DNA of 13,956 nt from CAYUXF01 sp964448755 (GCA_964448755.1 CAYUXF010000040.1:1-13956); one strand, 5' to 3'. Counted from the first letter of the stretch, positions 1 through 7,038 are shown. Made by a program: numbers and translations. Notes: generated by a model not told the origin, from the letters alone.

Positions 1-1025
1 TTATTAATAATTATGCGACAACCACATTTTTAGATGAAGAACAGAAAAAAGATGTTTTGCGGCTCGGCCAGTTGGCAGGCAAACTGATGTCGCAAAAATT
101 AAAAATAATTAAAGAAAATATTAAAGTAATTGATTCGCTGATCGAGCTTTTTGAAAAGAACCAGATCTCTTATAGGGATGTCGTTCTCTTAAATGAAAAA
201 ATAACCGGCTCTACTGCGATGGATCATAGTATCAGAACAACGTTTTTATTTATTTTATTTGCTAATTTTTTTAATGAATATTTAAACAACAGCGGGGCCA
301 ATAAGATCCGGGTAGATTTTAATAAGAGATATAAACGCTATTACCAGAGTATTTTTGTTGGCCGGGAAGTCAGCCTGCAATATGTTTTTAAAAAAGGGCT
401 GCGGCCGCTTGATAAAGATGTGATCAAGAACTGCACGCTGGGTGTTTCACTGCACGATATTTCTAAGTATGCCGATCTCGATTACCATGACAGTAACGCT
501 CCGTTCGATTTTAAAAAAGTCAATCAACATGCCCTTAAAGGGTATATCTTGCTGGCTAATTTGTTAAATGAAATTGAGAGTAAGGATCTTTATTATAGTC
601 CGGAAGAACTTTCCTTAATTATAGCGCAGCATCACGATTATTATGATAACAGCAAAAAGAAAGGCTATGCTTCAGCGGGAATAATTTTACACCAGAAATA
701 TAATCAAAATGAGCCGCGCGAAAAAGTAAAATATTTTATGTCTTATGAGGCTTCAGATTTTTTTAAAAAAGAACATGAAAGCGCGCTGGTGTTTTTGCCT
801 GCCAAGATGCTCGAGATCATTGATATTTTTGATGCGCTGACCGATCGCCATAAGAAACGAGGGCCTAATCTCCCGTTAGAAGATGCCTTAAAATTAATGA
901 AAAAAGAGTTCTTAGAAGAACAGAGAAAGATAGATCCGATCTTATTTAACATGTTTGTTTTTTTTATTGATGAAAAATATAGAAAGTTAACAGATCTCGA
1001 TAGTTACTTGTATAGTTTTTTTTAA
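1..1025 (+). CDS. HD-GYP-type phosphodiesterase, 5' end missing
   Basis: The frame is open from base 3 to the TAA at 1023-1025, so the true start lies upstream and the first in-frame TTG (57) is only an internal codon. Counting residues from that TTG, the HD-GYP metal ligands are present in order: H57, the HD pair in LHDISK (133-134), H158, the HH pair in AQHHDYYDN (192-193) and D256 in IIDIFDALTDR. The DALT..R block and a GYA at about 203-205 replace the usual GYP and RPYR signatures. HD-GYP enzymes hydrolyse cyclic di-nucleotides, usually c-di-GMP, in the cytoplasm; the substrate here is inferred, not shown. The part upstream of the window could carry a sensor domain. No intrinsic terminator is visible after the stop. 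The variant signatures leave room for another HD-family activity. Confidence 0.75.
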   Translation, partial: INNYATTTFLDEEQKKDVLRLGQLAGKLMSQKLKIIKENIKVIDSLIELFEKNQISYRDVVLLNEKITGSTAMDHSIRTTFLFILFANFFNEYLNNSGANKIRVDFNKRYKRYYQSIFVGREVSLQYVFKKGLRPLDKDVIKNCTLGVSLHDISKYADLDYHDSNAPFDFKKVNQHALKGYILLANLLNEIESKDLYYSPEELSLIIAQHHDYYDNSKKKGYASAGIILHQKYNQNEPREKVKYFMSYEASDFFKKEHESALVFLPAKMLEIIDIFDALTDRHKKRGPNLPLEDALKLMKKEFLEEQRKIDPILFNMFVFFIDEKYRKLTDLDSYLYSFF

Positions 1026-1050
1026 AATTTTATTGTTTGGCCAATAGTTG

Positions 1051-1056
1051 TATAAT
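1051..1056 (+). promoter_or_regulatory. -10 element of the TetR-led operon
   Basis: A perfect TATAAT lies 38 bases before the TetR start codon. No good -35 hexamer exists at 16-18 bases; the nearest TTG-containing hexamer (TTGTTT, 1033-1038) is too close. The promoter may therefore need an activator or be intrinsically weak. A small palindrome, TTGGCCAA (1037-1044), occupies the spacer. Confidence 0.45.
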
Positions 1057-1078
1057 AAACTGACTAAACAGTAAGTTT
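1057..1078 (+). promoter_or_regulatory. Candidate TetR-family operator
   Basis: An imperfect 22-bp inverted repeat has half-sites AAACTGACT and AGTAAGTTT separated by AAAC; 8 of 9 positions pair. It begins right after the -10 box and covers the expected transcription start, upstream of the TetR gene that heads the operon. Location, length and dyad symmetry are typical of TetR-family autorepression sites. Binding is inferred. Confidence 0.5.
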
Positions 1079-1093
1079 TAAAGGGGCGTCAAA

Positions 1094-1684
1094 ATGGCCA
1101 AACATCGTCCAAAAGAGGAGCGACAGCAGCAGATCTTTGCCGCTGCTTTAAAGATCTCCGCGCAAAAAGGGTATTACAATACAACGATGGATGATCTTGC
1201 GGCAGAGACCGCTCTCTCTAAGGGGAATCTCTACTACCATTTTGCCAATAAAGAGCGCCTGTTTACCGAGCTGGTAAAATACCGCTGGCAGGAGTATTTT
1301 CAAAAGATCTCACAGCTTTTAAAAACAGCCCGCTCTTCAGAGGAGATACTCCGCAATATTTTTAATAGTCAGACAGATATTTCTAAGGAGAAGCGGGGCC
1401 AGTTAAAGAGTGAACTGGAAGTTGTTATCCAGGCCTTTAGAGAAGAGAGTTTTAAAGAGATCTTCAGTGAAAATATGCGTTATCTGCTCAATTTGCTGAC
1501 AGAGATAATAGAGCTTGGCAAACAGAACGGCGAATTTACGACAAAATATCCTGCCGGACAAATGGCCCGGCTAATGCTCGAGTCTGCCGAGGGGCTAAAG
1601 CTCCTGGGTTTGATAATTGATAAAGAAAACGAAGAGCAAAACAGCATTGATGTTTTTATTGATGTGCTGAAAGGGAGCAGCTGA
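1094..1684 (+). CDS. TetR/AcrR-family transcriptional regulator
   Basis: A 196-residue protein with a classic TetR N-terminal DNA-binding domain: helix 1 around residues 8-27 and a helix-turn-helix around 32-51 (TMDDLAAETALSKGNLYYHF). The remaining ~140 residues form the helical ligand-binding and dimerisation domain, which is too variable to suggest a ligand. ATG at 1094 is preceded by AAGGGG (1081-1086) at good spacing. The stop is one base before the ATG of the LolA-like gene, so they are almost certainly co-transcribed. As first gene of the unit, and with a dyad over the predicted promoter, it probably represses its own operon until a cognate compound (perhaps a transported or membrane-perturbing molecule) is bound. 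Family assignment is secure; regulatory targets are inferred. Confidence 0.92.
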   Translation: MAKHRPKEERQQQIFAAALKISAQKGYYNTTMDDLAAETALSKGNLYYHFANKERLFTELVKYRWQEYFQKISQLLKTARSSEEILRNIFNSQTDISKEKRGQLKSELEVVIQAFREESFKEIFSENMRYLLNLLTEIIELGKQNGEFTTKYPAGQMARLMLESAEGLKLLGLIIDKENEEQNSIDVFIDVLKGSS

Positions 1685-1685
1685 G

Positions 1686-2435
1686 ATGAAAAAACGGTCT
1701 CTTTTTTTATTGGTGTGTTTTGTTTCTCTATTTGCTTTCGCGCAGTGCGGCATAACTGCCGGAGAGATCATTAAAAGATCCGAAGATCTGATGCGGGGCC
1801 AGACCGCCTATGGCGAAATGGAGATGATCGTTAAGACCGCACGCTGGCAGCGAACTATCAATATGACCTCCTGGTCGGAGGGGACAAAAAGATCGTTCAT
1901 TAAAATAACCGCCCCTGTACGCGATCAGGGGATCACTTTTCTCAAATTAGACAAAGAGATGTGGCAGTATGTGCCCAAAGTTGAGCGCACAATTAAGATA
2001 CCGCCGTCGATGATGATGCAGTCGTGGATGGGCTCAGATTTTACCAACGATGATCTGGTCAAAGAGAGCTCGCTGGTAGAGGACTATACAGCGACGATCG
2101 TCAGTGAAAATGCGGCAAGTTACTGGCTGGAACTGCTGCCGCGCCCGGAAGCGGCTGTAACCTGGGGCAAACTGCTCTATCAGGTAGACAAAAAAAGCTT
2201 TTTGCCCGAAAGAGTGGAGTTTTATGACGAGGACGGCATCCTGATAAATATTTTAGTTTACAGCGTTGTCCGGCAGTTTAATGACAGGCTTTTCCCGACC
2301 AAATGGGAGATGCTGCCGCAGGAAGAGGAGAAAGAGGGGCATAGCACGACGATCATTGTGCATAAAATGATCTTTAACGAGCCGCTTCCCGGAGATATTT
2401 TTAGTTTGCGTGCTTTAAAAAAATTGTCGAGGTAG
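1686..2435 (+). CDS. Periplasmic LolA-like (outer-membrane lipoprotein-sorting) protein
   Basis: A 249-residue protein with an N-terminal signal peptide (basic MKKR, then a hydrophobic stretch to about residue 19, AFA before Q20-C21). The residue before the cysteine is Q, so this is a poor lipobox and a soluble periplasmic product is more likely. The rest matches the proteins annotated as outer membrane lipoprotein-sorting protein (LolA-like fold): an RTINMTSWSEGTKRSFIKI strand region, then QGITFLKLDKEMWQYVP and a GSDFTNDDLVKE segment near residues 117-128. Such proteins bind acyl chains or other hydrophobic cargo in a half-barrel and often accompany RND or MacB-like exporters. It sits one base after the TetR stop and two bases before the first permease. 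A role as carrier between the ABC transporter and the outer membrane is inferred. Confidence 0.85.
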   Translation: MKKRSLFLLVCFVSLFAFAQCGITAGEIIKRSEDLMRGQTAYGEMEMIVKTARWQRTINMTSWSEGTKRSFIKITAPVRDQGITFLKLDKEMWQYVPKVERTIKIPPSMMMQSWMGSDFTNDDLVKESSLVEDYTATIVSENAASYWLELLPRPEAAVTWGKLLYQVDKKSFLPERVEFYDEDGILINILVYSVVRQFNDRLFPTKWEMLPQEEEKEGHSTTIIVHKMIFNEPLPGDIFSLRALKKLSR

Positions 2436-2437
2436 AG

Positions 2438-3670
2438 ATGTTTTTTTTAATTGCCTGGCGCAATATAAAAAGGAATAAACGGCGGTCGATCGTCTCGGTT
2501 ATTTTAAGCGCTTTTTGCTGTGCTTTTTTGATCTGGGCGCAGGCGCTTAATGACGGTGCTCACTATAAAATGATCGCCGACTCGGTAGAGATCTATACCG
2601 GATATTTACAAGTGCAGGCTCCCGATTATCTGGACCATAAAAACTACGATAACTTGATCTTTGATGTTGCCGCTGCCAAAGAACAGCTGCAAAACGATCA
2701 TGAATTAAAGGCGATCGCTAGCCGCTTTGAGACGTTTGCCCTCTATGCCGCGCAAGGCGATTCTGTTGGGGGGATGCTCATTGGCATAGAACCGACTGAA
2801 GAGTCAAAAATATCAAAGATACAAAGGGCCTTGAAAGAGGGCAGTTATTTAAGAGATGAGGACACCAATAGTGTCTATATAGGTGAAGATCTGGCCAAGC
2901 GGCTGGAGGTAGGTTTGGGCGATGAGATCGTCTATATTTCTTCCGCTGTTGATTATTCTCTGGCTGCCGGTAAATTAATAGTCAAAGGGATCTTTAAGAC
3001 AAATTTAATGGATTTTGACCGGCAGATGGCTTTTGTCAATAAAAAGTATCTCGACGGGGAGTTCATTGCGGAAAATATCGCTTCGCAAATAGTTCTTCAG
3101 CCGAAAGATACGGCCAGAGTTTTTAAAATTATCAAAAAACTGCAGCCGTTAATGGCTGCACAGCAGTTGCGGCTGGTCTCCTGGCGCGAGACAATGAGCG
3201 GCTTTGTTCAATTTGTAGAGCTCGATAACGCGTTTGGCGCTGTGACCTGGAGTTTATTGATCATAGTTGTCTTTTTTGTCGTGATGATCTTTTCTTTGAT
3301 CTCTGTTTTTCAGCGTACCAGAGAGCTCGGCATTTTGCGTGCTTTGGGGACCAAGCAGGCGGAGATCTTTAAGCTGCTCCTGACCGAAGGGGTTATTTTG
3401 GGGCTGATGGCGATCATCATTGGCGGCACGATCGGTCTGCTGCTCTCTTATTATTTTCAGGTACATCCGCTGGAGCTCAATTTTTCGGAGGATGTTAAGG
3501 AACTTTACCGGCAATACGGCATGATCGACATGGTAATACCCTCTAAACTGACTATGTATTCATTTTTATTGGGAATAATACCGGTCTTTTTATTAAATAT
3601 TTTGGCATTGATCTTTCCCGCCTGGCAGATCAATAGAAAAAAACCGATCGAGGCGATAGAGGAGCGTTAA
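2438..3670 (+). CDS. ABC transporter permease, MacB/LolC/E (FtsX) type, first copy
   Basis: A 410-residue inner-membrane protein with the four-helix LolC/E/MacB layout: TM1 at about 18-36 after a basic N-terminus (RNIKRNKRR), a long periplasmic domain (~40-265), then TM2 ~269-290, TM3 ~312-338 and TM4 ~373-395. The cytoplasmic coupling segment between TM2 and TM3 carries the family motif RTRELGILRALGT. The start has GAGG (2429-2432) just upstream, partly within the previous gene's end. With the second permease it should form a heterodimer energised by the downstream ATPase. In this superfamily the periplasmic domain and mechanotransmission handle substrates already in the periplasm or outer leaflet, rather than moving them from the cytoplasm. 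Substrate is unknown; lipoprotein or lipid is the family-based guess. Confidence 0.9.
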   Translation: MFFLIAWRNIKRNKRRSIVSVILSAFCCAFLIWAQALNDGAHYKMIADSVEIYTGYLQVQAPDYLDHKNYDNLIFDVAAAKEQLQNDHELKAIASRFETFALYAAQGDSVGGMLIGIEPTEESKISKIQRALKEGSYLRDEDTNSVYIGEDLAKRLEVGLGDEIVYISSAVDYSLAAGKLIVKGIFKTNLMDFDRQMAFVNKKYLDGEFIAENIASQIVLQPKDTARVFKIIKKLQPLMAAQQLRLVSWRETMSGFVQFVELDNAFGAVTWSLLIIVVFFVVMIFSLISVFQRTRELGILRALGTKQAEIFKLLLTEGVILGLMAIIIGGTIGLLLSYYFQVHPLELNFSEDVKELYRQYGMIDMVIPSKLTMYSFLLGIIPVFLLNILALIFPAWQINRKKPIEAIEER

Positions 3671-3675
3671 AACCA

Positions 3676-4911
3676 ATGAAACCGGACTGGCTGATCTTAA
3701 AAATAGCTTATCGCAATCTCTGGCGGCGAAGATCGCGTTCTTTTACGGTCGTGGCGATGATCGCTGTGGGGCTGGCGTTATTAATTTTTATGAGCGGTTT
3801 ATATGAGGGGTGGGTCGCGCAGATGATCGACGATGCCCTGGAGTCGGACAGCGGACAGCTCACTATTTATCAGAAAGATTACCGCTTGAGCCAAAAGCTC
3901 TCGGATAGTTTTAAATATGATCAAGAGGAGATCAATAAACTGACCGAAGAGTCAAATGTCTTGGCGATAGTTCCCCGTTTAAAAAATGAAGGGTTGATCT
4001 CTTCAGCGCGCAATTCTCAGGGGGTGCAGATCCAGGGTGTCGACATAGAAAAAGAGCGCGGGGCGACTAATTTGGAACGATCACTAAAACTCGGTGCGTA
4101 TAAATTGCCCTACGGTGAAAAAATGGTCATTATCGGTGCCGATCTGGCCGATGAATTAAAGGTTAAGCCCGGCAAAAAAGTGGTGATCATGGGGCAGGCG
4201 AGCGATAGATCGATAGCCTCCGCCGCGTTCAGAGTAGCGGGGGTCGTGCGAACTAATAACCCGGCAATCGATAAATACGCCGCGTTTATTAATTTAACAG
4301 AGGCGCAAGAGCTGTTCCAGTTAGAAAATACGGTATCGCAGATCGCTATTTTTATTAAAGAGAGTTCGCAGCTCGAGCAGACCAAACTTTATGTGACAGA
4401 AACTATTGATCTAAAAAACAGAACTGTTTATACCTGGAAAGAACTATTTAAGAGCATGGAGTGGATGCAGGATATGATGGTCAAGTTCAATCAGGTATCT
4501 TTTATGATCGTTTTTGTTGTTGTGGCCATCGGTATTTTCAACGTTGTTTTAATCTCTATTATGGAGCGGGTGCGTGAGCTGGGCATTATGATGGCTGTCG
4601 GCACCAGGTTTTGGCAGATCGCCAGGATGATCGTTTGTGAATCTTTAATTATCGGCTTGCTCGGTTTTATTTTTGGTTCATTGTTCGGCTTTTTGCTGCT
4701 GATATATTTTAAACGCTTTGGGCTTGATCTCTCTGCTTTTGCCGAAGGGCTGGAAGCGTTCGGTTTTGCCGCTGTCATGCGCCCAATCATTAAATTTAGT
4801 TATTTTTCAACGGCTTTTAATGCCGTTTTTATTACATCTTTTTTGGCCAGTTTATGGCCAATTAGAATTTTGAAAAAATTGAAACCGGTGGAGAGTATAC
4901 ATTTTAACTAA
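3676..4911 (+). CDS. ABC transporter permease, MacB/LolC/E (FtsX) type, second copy
   Basis: A 411-residue permease with the same architecture as its neighbour: TM1 ~23-42, periplasmic domain ~45-270, TM2 ~274-297, TM3 ~321-345, TM4 ~374-398, and the coupling motif ERVRELGIMMAVGTR after TM2. The N-terminus again begins with an amphipathic basic stretch (AYRNLWRRRSRS). It starts five bases after the first permease, with GGAG (3661-3664) inside the end of that gene, so translation is probably coupled. Two distinct permeases point to a LolCE-like heterodimer rather than a MacB homodimer, in which ATPase and permease are a single chain. It is followed by a GC-rich hairpin repeat before the ATPase gene. 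Confidence 0.9.
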   Translation: MKPDWLILKIAYRNLWRRRSRSFTVVAMIAVGLALLIFMSGLYEGWVAQMIDDALESDSGQLTIYQKDYRLSQKLSDSFKYDQEEINKLTEESNVLAIVPRLKNEGLISSARNSQGVQIQGVDIEKERGATNLERSLKLGAYKLPYGEKMVIIGADLADELKVKPGKKVVIMGQASDRSIASAAFRVAGVVRTNNPAIDKYAAFINLTEAQELFQLENTVSQIAIFIKESSQLEQTKLYVTETIDLKNRTVYTWKELFKSMEWMQDMMVKFNQVSFMIVFVVVAIGIFNVVLISIMERVRELGIMMAVGTRFWQIARMIVCESLIIGLLGFIFGSLFGFLLLIYFKRFGLDLSAFAEGLEAFGFAAVMRPIIKFSYFSTAFNAVFITSFLASLWPIRILKKLKPVESIHFN

Positions 4912-4948
4912 CTCACCCCCTGGCCCCCTCTCTTGAGAAGAGAGGGGG
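4912..4948 (+). repeat. GC-rich hairpin repeat, copy 1 (between permease and ATPase genes)
   Basis: Beginning directly after the permease stop, CTCACCCCCTGG leads into a perfect 11-bp stem (CCCCCTCTCTT at 4924-4934, AAGAGAGGGGG at 4938-4948) with loop GAG. The leading CTCACCCC..CCCC.TCTC pattern matches the larger palindrome at 5660-5759, so the two look like members of one dispersed repeat family; this copy lacks the right-hand GGGTGAG end. The stem is not followed by a T-tract, so it is not a canonical terminator. It could reduce or stabilise read-through into the ATPase gene. Confidence 0.7.
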
Positions 4949-4971
4949 GAGAAGAAAGGAGCATTTATAAA

Positions 4972-5652
4972 ATGACATTTTTAAAAGCAGAAAAGATCAG
5001 CAAAATTTATATACAGAGTAAAACGGTGCAGACAGAAGCGCTTAAAAATGTTTCGCTTAATATCGAACAGGGGGAGTTCGTTGTGATCAGCGGACCTTCC
5101 GGTTCCGGCAAAACGACGCTTTTAAATATTATCGGGGCGCTCGATCTCCCTACCTCCGGCAGTGTCTGCTTGCATGAACACAAAATAACCGAGCTGAGAG
5201 AGCAGGAGCTGGCCGAGGTCAGAAAAAAACACATTGGCTTTATTTTTCAGGCCTATAATTTGATACCGGTCCTGACGGCGATGGAGAATATAGAGTATGT
5301 TCTGATGCTGCAGGGTGTCGCGGAAAAAGAGCGGCGAAAAAGAGCGCGTGAAATGGCGGAGCATTTAGGAATTGGCGATCTGCTCGATAAAAAACCCAAT
5401 GAAATGAGCGGCGGTCAACAGCAGCGTGTTGCAGTAGCCCGGTCGCTTGTCTCTGAGCCCGATCTGATCTTGGCCGATGAACCGACAGCTAATCTCGATT
5501 CCAAGAGCGGTGAAAGGCTGATAGAGCTGATGAGAAAAATTAATAAAGAACGAAAGATGACGTTCATTTTTTCTACGCATGATCAGATGGTCATGGAAAA
5601 AGCGAAGCGAAGAATAGTCCTAAAAGATGGGGAAATTTTTAGTGATAAATAA
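4972..5652 (+). CDS. ABC transporter ATPase, LolD/MacB type
   Basis: A 226-residue nucleotide-binding subunit from the ATG at 4972, which has AAAGGAG (4955-4961) ten bases upstream; an in-frame TTG at 4933 falls inside the hairpin repeat and was not chosen. All NBD motifs are intact: Walker A GPSGSGKT (41-48), Q-loop Q93, signature MSGGQQQRV (145-153), Walker B LILADEPT (165-172, catalytic E170), D-loop NLD (174-176) and switch H203. Length and sequence (GALDLPTSG, FIFQAYNLIP) are typical of the LolD/MacB/FtsE clade. It should energise the two upstream permeases at the cytoplasmic face. It is bracketed by two copies of a palindromic repeat, the only sizeable intergenic spaces in the operon. 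Confidence 0.95.
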   Translation: MTFLKAEKISKIYIQSKTVQTEALKNVSLNIEQGEFVVISGPSGSGKTTLLNIIGALDLPTSGSVCLHEHKITELREQELAEVRKKHIGFIFQAYNLIPVLTAMENIEYVLMLQGVAEKERRKRAREMAEHLGIGDLLDKKPNEMSGGQQQRVAVARSLVSEPDLILADEPTANLDSKSGERLIELMRKINKERKMTFIFSTHDQMVMEKAKRRIVLKDGEIFSDK

Positions 5653-5659
5653 CTACTTG

Positions 5660-5759
5660 GCCTCACCCTCTCACCCCTACCCCTCTCTCCCTCTCCAAGC
5701 TTGGAGAGGGAGAGAGGGGTGTGCTGCACTTATTGCAGTACGGGGAGTGTGGGTGAGGC
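5660..5759 (+). repeat. Palindromic MITE-like repeat, copy 2 (between ATPase and beta-barrel genes)
   Basis: This 100-base element is bounded by 9-bp terminal inverted repeats, GCCTCACCC (5660-5668) and GGGTGAGGC (5751-5759). Inside is a perfect 42-bp palindrome (5679-5720) with 21-bp arms meeting at AAGCTT. To its right is a small hairpin, CTGCA-CTTAT-TGCAG, about 5724-5738. There is no coding capacity, so if mobile it would depend on an enzyme encoded elsewhere. The right end also holds GGGGAG and the GTG used here as the start of the beta-barrel gene. A repeat of this kind readily breaks an assembly, and the N gap begins 13 bases beyond it. Confidence 0.8.
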
Positions 5760-5772
5760 TTTTATTATTGCT

Positions 5773-5872
5773 NNNNNNNNNNNNNNNNNNNNNNNNNNNN
5801 NNNNNNNNNNNNNNNNNNNNNNNNNNNNNNNNNNNNNNNNNNNNNNNNNNNNNNNNNNNNNNNNNNNNNNNN
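5773..5872. other. Assembly gap (100 N)
   Basis: Exactly 100 undetermined bases, the conventional filler for a gap of unknown size. The 55 bases before it (5718-5772) are identical to the 55 after it (5873-5927), which suggests two contig ends that overlap and were not merged. Any reading frame drawn through the N run is artificial. Confidence 0.97.
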
Positions 5873-5927
5873 GGTGTGCTGCACTTATTGCAGTACGGGG
5901 AGTGTGGGTGAGGCTTTTATTATTGCT
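5873..5927 (+). repeat. 55-base exact duplicate of the sequence left of the gap
   Basis: Bases 5873-5927 repeat 5718-5772 without a mismatch, starting in the right arm of the palindrome and running to the TTATTATTGCT of the beta-barrel signal peptide. The duplication includes the ribosome-binding site and start codon. It is most simply a de Bruijn-graph overlap of 55 bases rather than a biological repeat. A real tandem array of the element inside the gap cannot be excluded. Confidence 0.85.
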
Positions 5928-7038
5928 TTTCCTGTCTTTTCTTTTTGCTAATGCTGAAGAAATATCGTTTAACTATAAACTCTCTAATACCAACTTTACT
6001 TATAACGGGCAGAGTCCGCTCGATAACCGGCCGTATACTTATAACTACGACCGTCTGCGCAATGATATTGATCTTGGTTATGGCAATAAACTTCATTTTA
6101 AATTGATCTGCGATCTGGAAAATTTTGTTGGCTATTCTTATTTAACTTCGCCTGAACAGAAAGCTTTAAGCGCTGCTAAATTTGATCTGCCGCTTGATCC
6201 CTATCATGAAACTATTGACGAGGATGAACAGCTGCTGCGGGGCTATCTCTATCGCGCCTATCTTACAGCGTATTTGCCGCGCAGTTCACTGACACTTGGT
6301 TTACAGCGTATCCCTCTGGGTGTTGGCAAAATCTGGACGCCGACAGACGTTATTAATCCGCTTAACCCGCTGGCTCTAGAAAAAGAGGAGCGGCTGGGAG
6401 TTTATGGCGTGAACTATACTTATGACCTTGGAGATCTGGCACAGCTGCAGGCTTTTTTTACGCAGAACCGCTACGGTCTGCTCAAAGACTATGGCTATTT
6501 ATTAAAGAAAAATATCAATAGTACCGATATAGGGGTTTCTTATGTGGCAAATAAGGACCAGCAGCTAATGGGTTTTGATCTGGAACGTGAAATTTTTGCT
6601 ACCGGCATTGAAGGGCGGTTTGAGTATGCCTGGCTAGATAGTGAACTGCTGGATAAAAAATATGAAAAATATATTTTTGGTGTCGATTATAGTTTTGCCA
6701 ATTCACTCTATTTGGCAGCGGAATATTTTTTTAATGGTGCGGGCGATAGAAATAAAGAAAAATATCAACAAACTATAGCAACTGGAGATTGGCAGCAGCT
6801 GGGTAAAGATTATTTCGGCCTGGTTCTCTCTTATGAATTGACGCCGTTAGTGCAGATAAACGGGACGACTATTTTGAATATAAATGACGGCAGTTTTAGT
6901 TTAGCCCCTGCTTTAAGCTGGAGTTTGCGGCAGAATATGGACTTGCTGTTTGGCACCAGTTTGTTTTGCGGTGAAAAATACAGCGAGTTTGGTGAATTGC
7001 CAGGCCTGTTTTATGTTAGTTTAAGTAATTATTTTTAA
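5908..7038 (+). CDS. Outer-membrane beta-barrel protein of the ABC/LolA-like operon
   Basis: From GTG 5908, preceded by GGGGAG (5897-5902) five bases away, the product is 376 residues. It has a short signal peptide (MR followed by LLLLLFLSFLFANA, cleavage likely before EEISF). The mature part is rich in alternating hydrophobic/polar strands with aromatic girdle residues (YKLSNTNFTY, LTLGLQRIPLG, LGLVLSYELTPL-like stretches) and ends in ...FYVSLSNYF. A terminal phenylalanine is the classic signal for BAM-dependent outer-membrane insertion. No specific porin family is recognised; the LQRIPLGVGKIWTPTDVINPLNPL segment resembles barrels found beside LolA-like proteins and exporters. It is probably the last gene of the operon and the outer-membrane partner. 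The same start also occurs left of the gap (GTG 5753), so the 5' end is one sequence shown twice. Confidence 0.75.
   Translation: MRLLLLLFLSFLFANAEEISFNYKLSNTNFTYNGQSPLDNRPYTYNYDRLRNDIDLGYGNKLHFKLICDLENFVGYSYLTSPEQKALSAAKFDLPLDPYHETIDEDEQLLRGYLYRAYLTAYLPRSSLTLGLQRIPLGVGKIWTPTDVINPLNPLALEKEERLGVYGVNYTYDLGDLAQLQAFFTQNRYGLLKDYGYLLKKNINSTDIGVSYVANKDQQLMGFDLEREIFATGIEGRFEYAWLDSELLDKKYEKYIFGVDYSFANSLYLAAEYFFNGAGDRNKEKYQQTIATGDWQQLGKDYFGLVLSYELTPLVQINGTTILNINDGSFSLAPALSWSLRQNMDLLFGTSLFCGEKYSEFGELPGLFYVSLSNYF

Noticed and set aside
57..59. TTG as the start of the HD-GYP gene
   Set aside because: The same frame is open to the first base of the window, so the gene is truncated and this is an internal Leu codon.
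1686..1755. Lipoprotein signal in the LolA-like protein
   Set aside because: The residue before the Cys is Gln and the -3 position is poor, so the lipobox rule is not met; SPase I cleavage is more likely.
4924..4948. Intrinsic terminator after the second permease
   Set aside because: The strong stem is not followed by T residues, and the ATPase gene needed for the same transporter lies downstream.
4933..4971. TTG start adding 13 residues to the ABC ATPase
   Set aside because: It lies within the hairpin repeat and has no ribosome-binding site, while ATG 4972 has AAAGGAG upstream and matches the family's usual N-terminus.
5627..5911. Frames running through the N gap, including an N-terminal extension of the beta-barrel protein from 5701
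   Set aside because: They translate undetermined bases and palindromic repeat sequence; the extension repeats the same peptide on both sides of the gap.
6438..6470. Sigma-54 -24/-12 promoter beginning at a TGGCAC inside the beta-barrel gene
   Set aside because: The -12 half (TTGCA/T at the right spacing) is missing and it lies within a coding region.
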